NCBI GenBank assembly: GCA_029532625.1
Contig: JARFXM010000010.1
Span: 1,364,001 to 1,428,000, forward strand
DNA length: 64,000 nt
Direction: 5' to 3'
Source of the DNA: Lomentospora prolificans
Lineage: Eukaryota > Ascomycota > Sordariomycetes > Microascales > Microascaceae
A model generated the notes under the pieces. That model ran no database searches, was not told where the DNA came from, and worked only from the letters and a program-made list of their open reading frames with translations. A program made the position numbers and the translations under genes. This document shows positions 24,301-34,176 of this stretch, in pieces (within the stretch, counting starts at the first letter, position 1; every line of letters begins with the position of its first letter).

Positions 24301-25593
24301 GGAGCATATTGGAAGGTAGGTCATGGCTTTTAAAACTATATTTGTCCATAAGTCGCGCTGGTAGAAGGTGTAGTTAATACACCGTATGCTCGTGCTTGTT
24401 CCCGGATTGGATTTCGAGTCTGGAAACTTGGATATTGTGTTCTTGGTTTCTGTTTCTGGAGTTGCCTCTCAACCAGCTTAGGCACCAAATTTCGGGTGAG
24501 CCAGCTTCAGGTAAGTAAGTACTGGGTGAGTGCCAGGCTGGGAGAGCACCGGGTGAACAGGAGCCACAGATTTCGTCGTTTGGACTCCCAATGTATGAAT
24601 AATGTGCGTCTTTGTTGAATGGTTAATATTAATCGTCACTAGAGCACGAACTCGGATTGATACCACATGGCCAGAGACTCCAAACCATAGGGCTGAGGTG
24701 GCTCCGGAGCCGACGTGTAAATGAATAAAATAAAATGGCGTGGCGAGCTAGGTAGAATCATGGGCTCTGCGCTCGGATGGCAAACCAAACGTACCAAGCC
24801 AGCCAAATACGCCGTTACAGAGCTTAGCTGGCTCGGAAACTCGTTCGGGTGGGTTAACTTTGGAAAGCTTCTCTATAATCTTGCAGCACCACAAGTGTAC
24901 CACTCATTAGTCCTAAGACAAGTGTACTGCTCATTAGTCGTAGTGATAATCATTGGTCCTGGTGGTAAAAGTCCATTTGACACTTATGGCCAGCCAGTGT
25001 GACGTGAGCTGGGTGGTCTGCCAGGACAGACACTTGGATGTGATGTAATAATACTTTGGCCGCTGGCTTGTGAATTTGGCATTCTTTTTTCCTTTTCTTT
25101 TTCCTTTTTTTTTAGTTCTTTTTTATTTTTTATCTTTTATTTTTTATTTTTTGGCCTGCCCCCCCCGGTTCGGAATTGCTACCTACTGTAGCGAGGTATT
25201 AGCGAGAGTCTACTGGCTCGCGACCTATCCTCTTTTTCTCCATTTCCTGGCTGGCTGGCTGGCTGTCAGTTTCCTCAGAATGTCAGCCTCCAGCTTGCCA
25301 GCCAGCAGTGCCGGCAGTCAGTTTTCCATGTAGTTTTGAGGACGTCGGCAGTCGCGGCTTATTACTCCGCCACTTCCGGACTCTTTGACGCACCAGCGCC
25401 CCCGAACGAAGAACCTGGCCTGCATCATCCTCACGCCGATATCCTCCGTCATAATATCCGGGCGCAAGACCGTGCGGTTACCCACCACCTTTTCCAAAGG
25501 AAAAAAAAAAAAAAAGCGAAAACTCCTTGCTCACATCCGTTTGACGTCTGCCCAAAGTCCCCCCTTGTATACATCCCCGGCCCAGCCTTGACC

Positions 25594-26920
25594 ATGCCAC
25601 CGGCGGCCCCAAGCCACGCCATGTCAAAGTCTAAATACCTCAGCGGGGACTCCACCGCCATCAGCGAATTCCTCGACAGATTCGATGTGAGTTCAAATGC
25701 TATCAAAAACTTAGAGCCACCACCAGCCCCTGTGCGTCAGCCAGAATATGTCTAACCCGGGTGCCAGGTCTTCCTCTTCGACTGCGACGGCGTCCTCTGG
25801 TCCGGCGACCACGTGTTTGAAGGCGTCCCGGAAACCCTGAACCTCCTCCGAGCCAAAGGTGAGTATATAGATGCATATGTGTATATAAATATATATATAT
25901 ATATATATATCTCAATGATACCTCTTCACCACATCCAAACCCCAGAAGCCCAGCCTCCCAGCCTCACTCCCTCACTCACTCACTCCTTCACTCCGTCCCT
26001 CCGTCTCTTACTCCCTCCGTCCCCCCGTCCCTCACTCCGTCCCTCACTCCCTTACTCACTCACTCCATCTCTCCGTCTCTTATCCCCCTCGTCCCTCCGT
26101 CCCTCACTCCGTCCCTCACTCACTCACCCACCCACTCACTCACACCCTCACTCCAGGCAAAAAAGTCGTCTTCGTCACAAACAACTCCACCAAATCCCGC
26201 CAAGACTACGTCAAAAAACTCTCCGCCCTCGGCATCACCGCCGAAATCGACGACGTCTTCGGCTCCTCCTACTCCTCCGCCGTCTACATCTCCCGCATCC
26301 TCCAGCGCCCCGCCGGCAAACCCAAAGTCTTTGTCCTCGGCGAAGCCGGCATCGAGACCGAGCTCCGCGCCGAAAACGTCCCCTTTGTCGGCGGCACCGA
26401 TCCCGCCCTCCGCCGCGAAATCACCCCGGATGACTACCGCGGCCTCGCCGACGGCTCCCTTCTCGACCCCGAGGTCGGCACCGTCCTCGTCGGCCTGGAT
26501 TTTCACATCAATTACCTGAAGCTCGCCACCGCCTTTCAGTACTTGAGGACCGGCGCGCTCTTCTTGGCGACCAATCTCGACAGCACCCTGCCGAACCACC
26601 ACTCCTTCTTCCCCGGCGCCGGCGCCATCTCTATCCCGCTTATTCACATGCTGGGCGGCGTGCAGCCGACTAGCTTTGGGAAGCCGAGCCAGGCCATGAT
26701 GGACGCTATTGAGGGCAAGTTCAAGCTTGACCGCGCGAGGACCTGCATGGTCGGCGACCGCCTCAATACCGATATTCAGTTCGGCATCGAGGGCAGGCTT
26801 GGCGGCACGCTCGCCGTGCTGACGGGCGTGAACAAGAAGGAGGACTGGGAGGTGGAGGGTAACGTTATTGTGCCCCAGTATTACGTGGATAAATTGAGCG
26901 ATCTCCGTCATGCTTTATAA
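25594..26920 (+). CDS. Pho13-type HAD phosphatase (4-nitrophenylphosphatase / phosphoglycolate phosphatase family)
   Basis: Three exons (25594-25686, 25768-25858, 26157-26920) give 315 residues. The HAD nucleophile motif is FDCDGVLW with Asp36 and Asp38, followed by VTNNSTKS (motif II, about residues 66-73), a C2-type cap, and the metal-binding motif GDRLNTD with Asp262 and Asp267. This family removes phosphate from phosphoglycolate and other toxic side products of glycolysis, and acts on nitrophenyl phosphate in the test tube. A cytosolic location is expected because there is no signal sequence. The second intron is 298 nt long and is packed with pyrimidine tandem repeats, which is unlike the other introns in the window. 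The gene converges with the DUF1295 gene. Confidence 0.93.
25859..26156 (+). repeat. Intronic AT microsatellite and CTCACTCCGTCCCTC-type minisatellite
   Basis: This is the second intron of the phosphatase gene. It starts with a (TA)n run (about 25889-25910) and continues with about 190 nt made almost wholly of C, T and occasional A and G. The words CTCACTCCGTCCC and CTCACTCACTC recur. Two imperfect copies of a roughly 70-nt block can be seen (about 26000-26070 and 26070-26135). The pyrimidines run straight into the acceptor, so the whole repeat acts as one very long polypyrimidine tract. Confidence 0.85.
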
Positions 26921-27157
26921 AACAAGGGAATGCAATGCATTTAGACAAAGAGCGTTCGTTGGCTATTTAGTATACAAGAATAGAGACGAGTTAAAAATGA
27001 TGAAGAAAAGATAGACTTCTTCTAATATACGGACCCAGCCATGCCCGGCTCCGTGGAGGTTGGAAAACCTTGCGACCGACGATTATGACGGGTTTCAAAT
27101 GGCATTTTACGTTTCCTTCAATCGACTAGGGATTGATTGAATTCGCCCCGAGCCATA

Positions 27158-28515
27158 TTACTCACGCTTTCCTTGCTTCTGCTTCTTGAGCGATTCGCTG
27201 GACTGGATGACCTTTGACTCCGAAGCCGGTGCGCGATAGGCCTTCCACGTGTTCGGCAGGAACATGCCAACAGTATCCTGGTAGTGCCCATACTCGGGGT
27301 ATTTCCTACTGCTGATGGATTCGGTCAGGATCGTCGAGCCCTGAAAGAGCAAAATCAACGAACAAGCACCAACGGCCGCCCAGTTATAGACGGTGCCGGA
27401 GGCGTAGCAGGCCCATTGGTATAGGAAGAACCAGATGAGCTGCTCGGCGGCGCAGTTGGGGTGGCGACTGTAGGCCCAGAGGCCCGACGTGATGAAGCCG
27501 CGGTCGAGGTCGGCCTGGGCGTAGTCGCGAGGGAGCCTAGCATCCTTTTGGTACTGATGCTTGGCGGTTTGGTAGCCTGTGTACATTGTCCATCAAGTTA
27601 GCTTTTCTTTCCTTTTTCTTATTTTTTATTTTTATTTTTGTTTTCTTTTTTTTAGGACGCAGACTGGAGAGTGTGGGGGCTTAGCGCGGGAAAGTAAAGC
27701 ATACGCCACTGTTGACCGTCGGAGATGAACTCGCTGAAGACGAGGAGGAGCTGCCAAGCAAGGTAACCAAAATCTCCAGAAGACGGAGTCGGCCTGAACT
27801 TGTTCGTGAGAAGGATGACGTAGGCAGGTGCCGAGGAAAAGAGGAAGATCAAGATGCTCTGGGTGAAGGCGATGAAGAGGAGATCGAAGAGCGAGAAAAG
27901 GAGAGGGTGCATCCACTTCTGAACGTACGCCCTGCATCAAACAACGCTTCAAGTCAGTCGATGAATCCACTCATGTCCCAGTTGAAACTCCGGTGCTCCA
28001 CAAACTGACCATCTATAGTCTTCGGATCCGATCTGGTATCCTCCCTTTCGCCAGTAGTTAAAAGTCAATCGAGCCTACCACGAGGCATGAGCCGGTTAGC
28101 CCGAGGAACCAGAACCAGAACCAGGATCACGTCAGGGGCAGGAGGACAGTCGTACACTCCATATAATAGAAAACAATGCCACCAAGTCTGTCCTCTCATG
28201 CGGCTCGCCAGCAAGCCGGGCCCAGAGAGCAAAGTGCACGTTATAGATGGCAGGAAGCACGCTCCACGCTCTGTCGACCTGGGAGTAGTTCCGGTTGATC
28301 TCGGCGGTAACTAGGAATATGAAGCCGAGAAAGATTGAAAACGCGCCGGCGGAAATGAACGGGTTCGTTTCGAGGTAGATTTGGGCGAGCGCATCGCGGT
28401 TTGAGTAGTTGTCCACGAGTTTTCGCGGAAGCTCGTACAGCTGCGGGAGGAAGGGTTGGACCGTCTTGTAGAAGTCGCTGCAGTCCTCTACGGTCTGGAG
28501 AGTAGGCAAAGCCAT
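27158..28515 (-). CDS. DUF1295 membrane protein, steroid-reductase-like fold
   Basis: Four exons (28515-28156, 28074-28010, 27931-27705, 27576-27158) give 356 residues. DUF1295 proteins resemble 3-oxo-5-alpha-steroid 4-dehydrogenases and isoprenylcysteine methyltransferases. The family signatures ARLTFNYWRKGGYQ (about residues 120-135) and LWAYSRHPNCAAEQ (C-terminal third) are present. Several hydrophobic helices occur between residues 60 and 210 and again around 270-310. The enzyme is probably in the ER or another internal membrane and may reduce a lipid substrate, but the substrate is unknown. The start lies just before the MALPTLQ sequence. The open frame extends 420 bp upstream without a better ATG. 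It converges with the phosphatase gene. Confidence 0.88.
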
Positions 28516-29640
28516 TGGAAGTAGTATTTTTGGAGATGCCTTTATTTTGTACAAAGAGGCTCCCGAGATTGGGAGAGATGGGGAGGTGGGGGTTTCGTCT
28601 TGACTGTGGTGGATGTGAGGAATTGATAAGTTTGTGACGTGCTCTCTCCCGCGTTGGATGATGGGGAGAGGTCTCACCTTGGTCGATGTGCCAGCTAGCC
28701 GGCCCAGCCCAGCGGACGTCATTGTTTCACTGGGCCGATCGCCAGGGCGGGCTCTGTAGGTCATGGTGGATGGTGGATCGAGGGGAGATCCATTGCCAGC
28801 CAGCTGGCCAGCTGGCGCTGTAATTGGCCAGCCCACTGTGGCCAGCACTGGCAGCCGGACACTGCACTGGCTAGGTGTACTTTGTATTAAGGTGGGGGAT
28901 ACCAAGTTACTATAGACAGAGCCAGCCAGCGCCACACTCGTAATATTATCGAGGCATCACCAACAGGCTGGCCAGTCAGCAGTATTACAAGTCTCCAGGC
29001 CAGCTGGCATTATGAATGGCCACTCGTGTGCCACTGTCTGTCTGTTCCACGTCTGTCCGTCCTCCTAAGCCAGCCAGCAGTACCTTCGTATTAAGATAGG
29101 ATCCAATGGAATATTACTCCTTGTCACTGCCAGGCCAGCCAGCCTGGCCAACATTGACTATACATTGATGCTGGCATGCTGGCAACTGCACATCATCTTC
29201 CAATGCTGGCTCCATCTCTGTCTCCCAAATTCACTCCCACTCCGCCAGCCATCAGCAGACATGTCCGTCGTCTTGGGTGGCCACTTTTGCTGGGCTGGTG
29301 GTTGGTTCAAAATATGGCTTTCGGCAAGATATCAAATCGTCTGTATCGGAATACTTGGCCACTGCCCTCCATATCTATCTACAAGCTTTCTTTTAGAAAG
29401 GGTAAAAAAAAAAATAAAATAAAATAAACATCACAAGGTTTCTATCCAGCTAGCCTATGAAATTCAAATGATAAAAGAGGTCGCTCATGCGCCAACTCGA
29501 CTCTTATTATATGAAAAATTGCTCCTCTGAATTTTTCCTAGTAGAAGTACCAATCGTTTCCTTGCGCTGGCTCACGGCTAGCATCCCCCAGCCAAAGACA
29601 AGAAGAAACGGCCCATACGCCGCTCCTCCTCAGTAATAGC
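28516..29640. other. Intergenic stretch rich in GCCAGC/CTGGC words
   Basis: This holds the promoter of the DUF1295 gene and one of the densest clusters of the GCCAGC/CTGGC word: at about 28797-28870, 28965-29010, 29075-29085 and 29131-29180, often as CCAGCTGGC palindromes. No coding sequence or RNA gene is supported. Confidence 0.6.
28797..29180. repeat. Cluster of GCCAGC/CTGGC words
   Basis: The words GCCAGCC, CCAGCTGGC and CTGGCCAGC recur many times over 380 bp, in both orientations, with variable spacing. Similar clusters lie at about 25249-25312, 30597-30625, 30855-30905, 39047-39060 and 39140-39180, with smaller ones at 22104-22130, 50-65, 53403-53415 and 54266-54276. All that I located are outside exons. 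This is neither a simple tandem array nor a recognisable transposon end. Confidence 0.75.
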
Positions 29641-30106
29641 TTATCGATTGCTACAAAAGGCGAGTTCATTCTGTTGGAAATCTCTTGGTTAGTTTACCAT
29701 CTAGATCTGCGGCGCGCTGGCCCTGCTTTCGCTTTACCTTTGTGAGCTGTGCTGGTGCCTTGATAGTGTATGTGCTGTGCATCATCTAAACCACCCGAAA
29801 CATCGTCCTTGTTAGTTTACTGTTTGACTGCGTGGGCGGTGCCGAGAAGAGCAGGTAAAAGAGTGCGAGTGGCTTGAAGAGGCGATTTTTTTTTTTTTTT
29901 TTCGAGACAGAATAACAACTTACGCGAACATCAAAGGCCCCGATGCCAAATTTGGCCCCCAGCATCGTCGTCAGCTTGATAGGGTCAACGTTTCGGCAGG
30001 AAACGATCTGAACGGGGTATGCATCCAGCGTCTCCTGGTCCACGCACGGAAACATGACAGGCTGATGCGAGGCTTCGCTGGGAGTCGTGCCCGTGGTGGA
30101 TATCAT
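29641..30106 (-). CDS. Small 86-residue protein of unknown function
   Basis: Three exons (30106-29924, 29785-29738, 29670-29641) join in phase 0 throughout. Donors are GTAAG and GTAAAG, and acceptors TAG and CAG. The second intron has a clear CTAAC branch site. The product has no signal peptide or membrane segment. A compact alpha/beta-looking centre (about residues 22-75) contains DPIKLTTMLGAKFG and MMHSTYTIKAPAQLTK. I think similar short proteins occur in other Sordariomycetes, but I cannot name a family. The clean splicing of a 48-nt middle exon and the evenly protein-like composition argue that it is real. Confidence 0.65.
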
Positions 30107-31302
30107 TGGCGGTACGTTTAGTTCGACCGTGGAGGAGCAGAGACAGAGAAGGAACGGATCGAGGCTGGAAATGCTGGCGAATCTCTAGCACCGCACCTGA
30201 TAGAAGGGGACTCTGCTTGCTCCGACTTCGAGTGAACCCGTCAAAACGAGGAGGAAGGCATTCAAATATTACAGTCTTCCTGAAGGGAAGGATTGAAAAA
30301 GCCTTACTTTCCTCGCTCTTCTCTTCCTTTTCCTTCCTTTTGTTAATTCAAAATATTTGCACTCTCTAAGGCCCTTGCTGCCTAGCGCTTGCGAAACGCA
30401 AACCTACGCTTTACGAGCGAGTCGAATGGTTGTGGTAGCATCATAATACCCCTTTCCAACCCCCATCAGGAATCCATGTTCGAGCCTCGTTACAATAAAG
30501 ACACCGAAGCAAACCTATTACCTGTAGGCCCCAACACGCATCGGTCATCATGAGTTCCCGTCGGGGCTGAAAAAAAAAACCGCACGAGGCGCCTATGGCT
30601 GGCTGTGCTGGCCCTGAAGGGCCGGCGGCTCGAGATATGCCACACCGAGCATCCCTGCGCCACCAACCAAGAACTCCATCACGCCTGCTGGCCAGGCGTT
30701 CAAGTGAAATTCAGCAGAGCAGGCTAGCTCTTCCGCTTTGTCAAGAAAAAAAGGGGGTGGGGAGGATGGTGGTCTGTTGGCTTGCACGACCTGGCTTCGA
30801 ACCCAACCCATTTCCGTTTGGCGCCAGTTTTTCCACTTTTGGTTTTCGGCCCTCTGGCCAGCGCTGGCCAAGACGTCCAGACCAGGCTGCCTGGCCTGGC
30901 TGGCGGACCATCTACTTTGCGGGTTTATCATTTTCCAGTAGGGGGGCTTAGACCTACTATTCGCTGCATCACTTGATCGAGAACTAGACGCCTGTGATGA
31001 GAAATGGAGAAATGGGTCGCCTTGAGAGCGACCCGGAGGCCTTGAGCCCCAATAATAGATATCTCCCACAAATGCTCGCCGAGCCTGGTATCGGTTGGGG
31101 TTCTTTAAATTGCCTCGCTCGACCCCCCCCCTTCTCCTCTGATCGTGCAAATAATGCTGCCTTAGTAAAGGCGAATCGAACTCCCCGAGCTCCGCTTCAC
31201 AGACATTCTCTTCAAATCGTGAGTTGCAAAAGTACACTTACCTTCGTTACTGCCAAGGGTAGAGACTATCCGTCAAGGCATTTCATTCCACTCCTTGCCA
31301 AG
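30107..31302. other. Intergenic, about 1.2 kb, upstream of the kinase gene
   Basis: This contains the promoters of the 86-residue protein and of the kinase gene, plus two GCCAGC/CTGGC clusters (30597-30625 and 30855-30905). The kinase frame stays open back to 30994, but the upstream part lacks domain-like content. The ATG at 31303 in the context CAAGATGGCC is preferred. Confidence 0.55.
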
Positions 31303-34015
31303 ATGGCCCCGGCGCGAATCCTAGACCCGGACTCACCTCGAGAGGCAGTGACATCCGACCCACCCAACGCCAATAACATCCTCCCAGACGCTTTAGCGGA
31401 CGCACTCCAAGTCATTCAAGCTGACGTCGCTACCCATCCGCAGCAGTGGCAAAGCGGTCACCCAGACGCTCGTCTAATCGCTCCACTGACAGTCGCCACT
31501 GACTTTGTCAGTGACCCTTCCCTTAGCGACTTCCGGAGCGCCGTCGGCAACGATGATCCTCCTGCGTCCCAGAGGATGCGGGAGGTTGAACCTCGGGCCG
31601 TAGACCCGCCCAGCTCCTCAGAATCTTTACCGACGCCAGTACTCGGTGCCGGCACCGAGGTTTGGGACGGCCCAGAGATACTACCCGCAGATGAGTTTCA
31701 GAGGCCGCCTAACGAAACCCTCGTGGGGATCGGGGCCGGGAGCTTCGTGAACCTGGAGACGTACCCTCGTCAGTTTAATTCCACCGAGCTCGGGCCCCAC
31801 GTTGATCTCCACGTGGCTGTCAAGGACCGCATCGGCAGACAAGGAGAGCTAGACGTCCAGCTGTATGACCCTTCGAAGAGCGTCTTCGAGAGCGTTGTCG
31901 AAGATGCGGGAGATCAACTCTTCAAGGAGAACGAACACGTCACCGATCCAAGCGTCCCCGATGCGGAAGACGACGTGGACTCTGGCTCGGACGACGACGA
32001 GAGTGACGCCGGCCCCGTGAGCTTGCAGCAGCGAGTGTTCGAAGCTCTCTGCACGACGAAACACCCGGTTGAGTCGAAGACGCAGGCTTTTTTGCCCAAG
32101 AAGCAGCTCAACGCCCTGCTGACAGTCGAAAACGTGGTAGAAGAGCTCAACCGCCTCATAGGCAACACGACGTCAGCCGAAAGCATCAAGGAGCTTGCCA
32201 GGAAGATTTGCCAGGAGACGCCCCTCCTGATCGAGCGGCAGGGCAAGAAGCGTCGCGTCTTCAAGTCTTTCCGCAAGATTTTTGCCATCCTGCTGCTTGT
32301 GAACAAAGCCGATACCATTTCGTTGTTCCTGGATGAGGGTAATTTTAGCGACCTCGATCTGCCGCTCGCCCTGTACCGGAAGCGGAAGAGCGGCAGCCGA
32401 GAACTCCGGAGGAGGGATCGGGCGGGAAATCCAACGGGCAAGAGGCTCAAGTGCTTCAGAAAGTGGGACGTCGTCAGTCTCGACGCTTTCGAGAATAAGC
32501 AATGGCAGTTGCTTTCTCCGTACTTCTCTCGTGACACAAAGGGGAGGATACGGCACTATAAGCTCGACGATCAACACATCCTACCCTTCACGTTTGAGGG
32601 GAAAGAGACCGACGTTCAGCACATCGAGGGTGGGGGTTTCGCTACAGTCTTCATGGTTCAGATCCATCCCGAGCATCACAACTTCCCCGACGCTGCGTCT
32701 TTCCACAGTGGTTTCGCAATCAAACAGCTCAACTCATATGACTGGGATGCGTTTGAGAGGGAAGTTGAAATAACCAAAAAATTCAGCGAGTCCAATAAAC
32801 ACCCCCATATCATCTCTCTCCTAGCTACCTTCGAGCACGGAAGGAAGTACCATCTGCTATTCCACCGGGCCGAAGGAGACCTCCTGCAGTACTGGACAAA
32901 GATAAACCCGCGACCAGAATTCAATTACGAAAATCTCTTGTGGCTATCCAAACAGTTGGTGGGCCTGACTGGTGGTCTTTACAATCTGCACCACCACAAG
33001 ACAACACGCCTGGCCCTTAGCAACGACCACATCTATTCGAAACGGCAAAAGCTCATCGCGGATCTTTCATCTCCGCCAACGGGCGACACAATCGTATCCC
33101 AAGCCGACGATGTCGCCTGTGACGAGCTAGCCGGCTCGAAGCACGTCCACAACCTATCAACTGATGCTGTAGCCAGTTTCAAGTCCACAAAGCAAGGCAA
33201 CCGGGCTCAGAGTATCATGCAGTACGGCCGCCACACCGATATCACTCCCAGCAATATCCTTTGGTTCGACAACCAGGAAGGTGACCCAGGTGGCACCCTG
33301 AAGATGGCCGACTTTGGCCTCGCCGAGTTTCATTCATTCGAGAGCAAGACGCGTATTATGAGTAATCTGCAGTCGTGGCTCCCCTACAGGCCGCCCGAGT
33401 GCGACCTGTCCGCCTTCGAGAAGCAGCCGATCCGCCAGACATACGACATTTGGTCGATGGGGTGCGTCTGTCTCGAATTTGTCACCTGGGCTCTCGGCGG
33501 TGCAGAGCTGTTTGATCAGTTCGCAAAGAAACGAGAGTCGCTTGACTACCGTTGCAACATGCGATCGGTGGTGTATTTTGGTCTTCAGCCGAAGCCCGAT
33601 AGCCAGATACCCGAAGCCTTCCTCAAGGATGAAGTACTAGATGTAAGATTACTGAATAGAAATCAATACCGCTATGATACTCCGAGCTAACAGAATGGTC
33701 TAGTTCATCGACGCACTTCACACGCGAAAGAATTGCAGTGAATATTTCCATGATCTTCTGGTCGTGATTGAAAATGACATACTTGTCGTTGAGAACAACT
33801 ATGAGCCCAAGTCGCTAAGGAAATCAGCTTCATGGTTGTGGGAAAAGCTTGGACGGCTCCATAACAAGTGTGAACGCGACATCCACTACGCTGTAGATGG
33901 GCGTCCATGGTCGCCGAAGCTAAGCCCTAGGCGAAGACGTAGGTCGCAAAACAACGACGACCCCGATAAGACCATTCTCATGTTATGTCGTAAGTTTCAG
34001 AACCGCGTGTCGTAA
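31303..34015 (+). CDS. Protein kinase with long N-terminal module, paired with the kinase-HET gene
   Basis: Two exons (31303-33642, 33704-34015) give 883 residues. Residues 1-220 are Pro/Asp-rich and probably disordered. An acidic patch (about 225-240) precedes a helical module (about 245-430) that is also found in the neighbouring HET protein. The kinase domain runs from about 435 to 780: glycine loop GGGFATVF (about 442-449), the ATP lysine in FAIK (Lys474), the catalytic loop HTDITPSN (Asp646, Asn651), DFG with Asp670, and RPPE in place of APE. A roughly 70-residue insert lies before the catalytic loop. The catalytic-loop Lys is replaced by Thr, but the Asp and Asn are kept. The last exon adds a basic tail. 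The gene is tail-to-tail with the kinase-HET gene, with 161 bp between. Substrate and trigger are unknown. Confidence 0.85.
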
Positions 34016-34176
34016 GGCGATGATGGGTGTGGAGGATGCGTTTCCCCGGAGGAAATTGGGCGTTTTCGCATCTCTATGGCGAGTATGATAGCTGTCGACG
34101 TATATACACATGGGCCCGCATAGAAAGCAAATAGAAGTCCTCAGGAACGCACTAATATGCCCTGAGCGCCTCTTGC

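Larger units (their letters stand above)
22034..25593. other. Intergenic stretch with weak coding traces
   Basis: Apart from the two low-confidence coding candidates listed separately (22880-23197 and 23425-24300), there is no supportable gene. The stretch contains a perfect hairpin at 22518-22558, GCCAGC words near 22100-22130, 24810 and 24990, and a T-rich tract at 25080-25160. CTGGCTGGCTGGC-type repeats lie at about 25249-25312, just upstream of the phosphatase gene. Confidence 0.5.

Noticed and set aside
25960..26150. Pyrimidine tandem repeats considered as a CRISPR-like array
   Set aside because: Units are imperfect, contiguous and without unique spacers, lie in a spliced intron, and the organism is a eukaryote.
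28023..28030. Sixth copy of CGGATCCG
   Set aside because: It lies inside exon 2 of the DUF1295 gene, where codons for Ile-Gly-Ser explain it, so it is not counted as a candidate operator.
30994..31302. Upstream extension of the kinase gene to an ATG at 30994
   Set aside because: The frame is open, but the added 103 residues look like promoter DNA. The ATG at 31303 has better context and a protein-like sequence after it.
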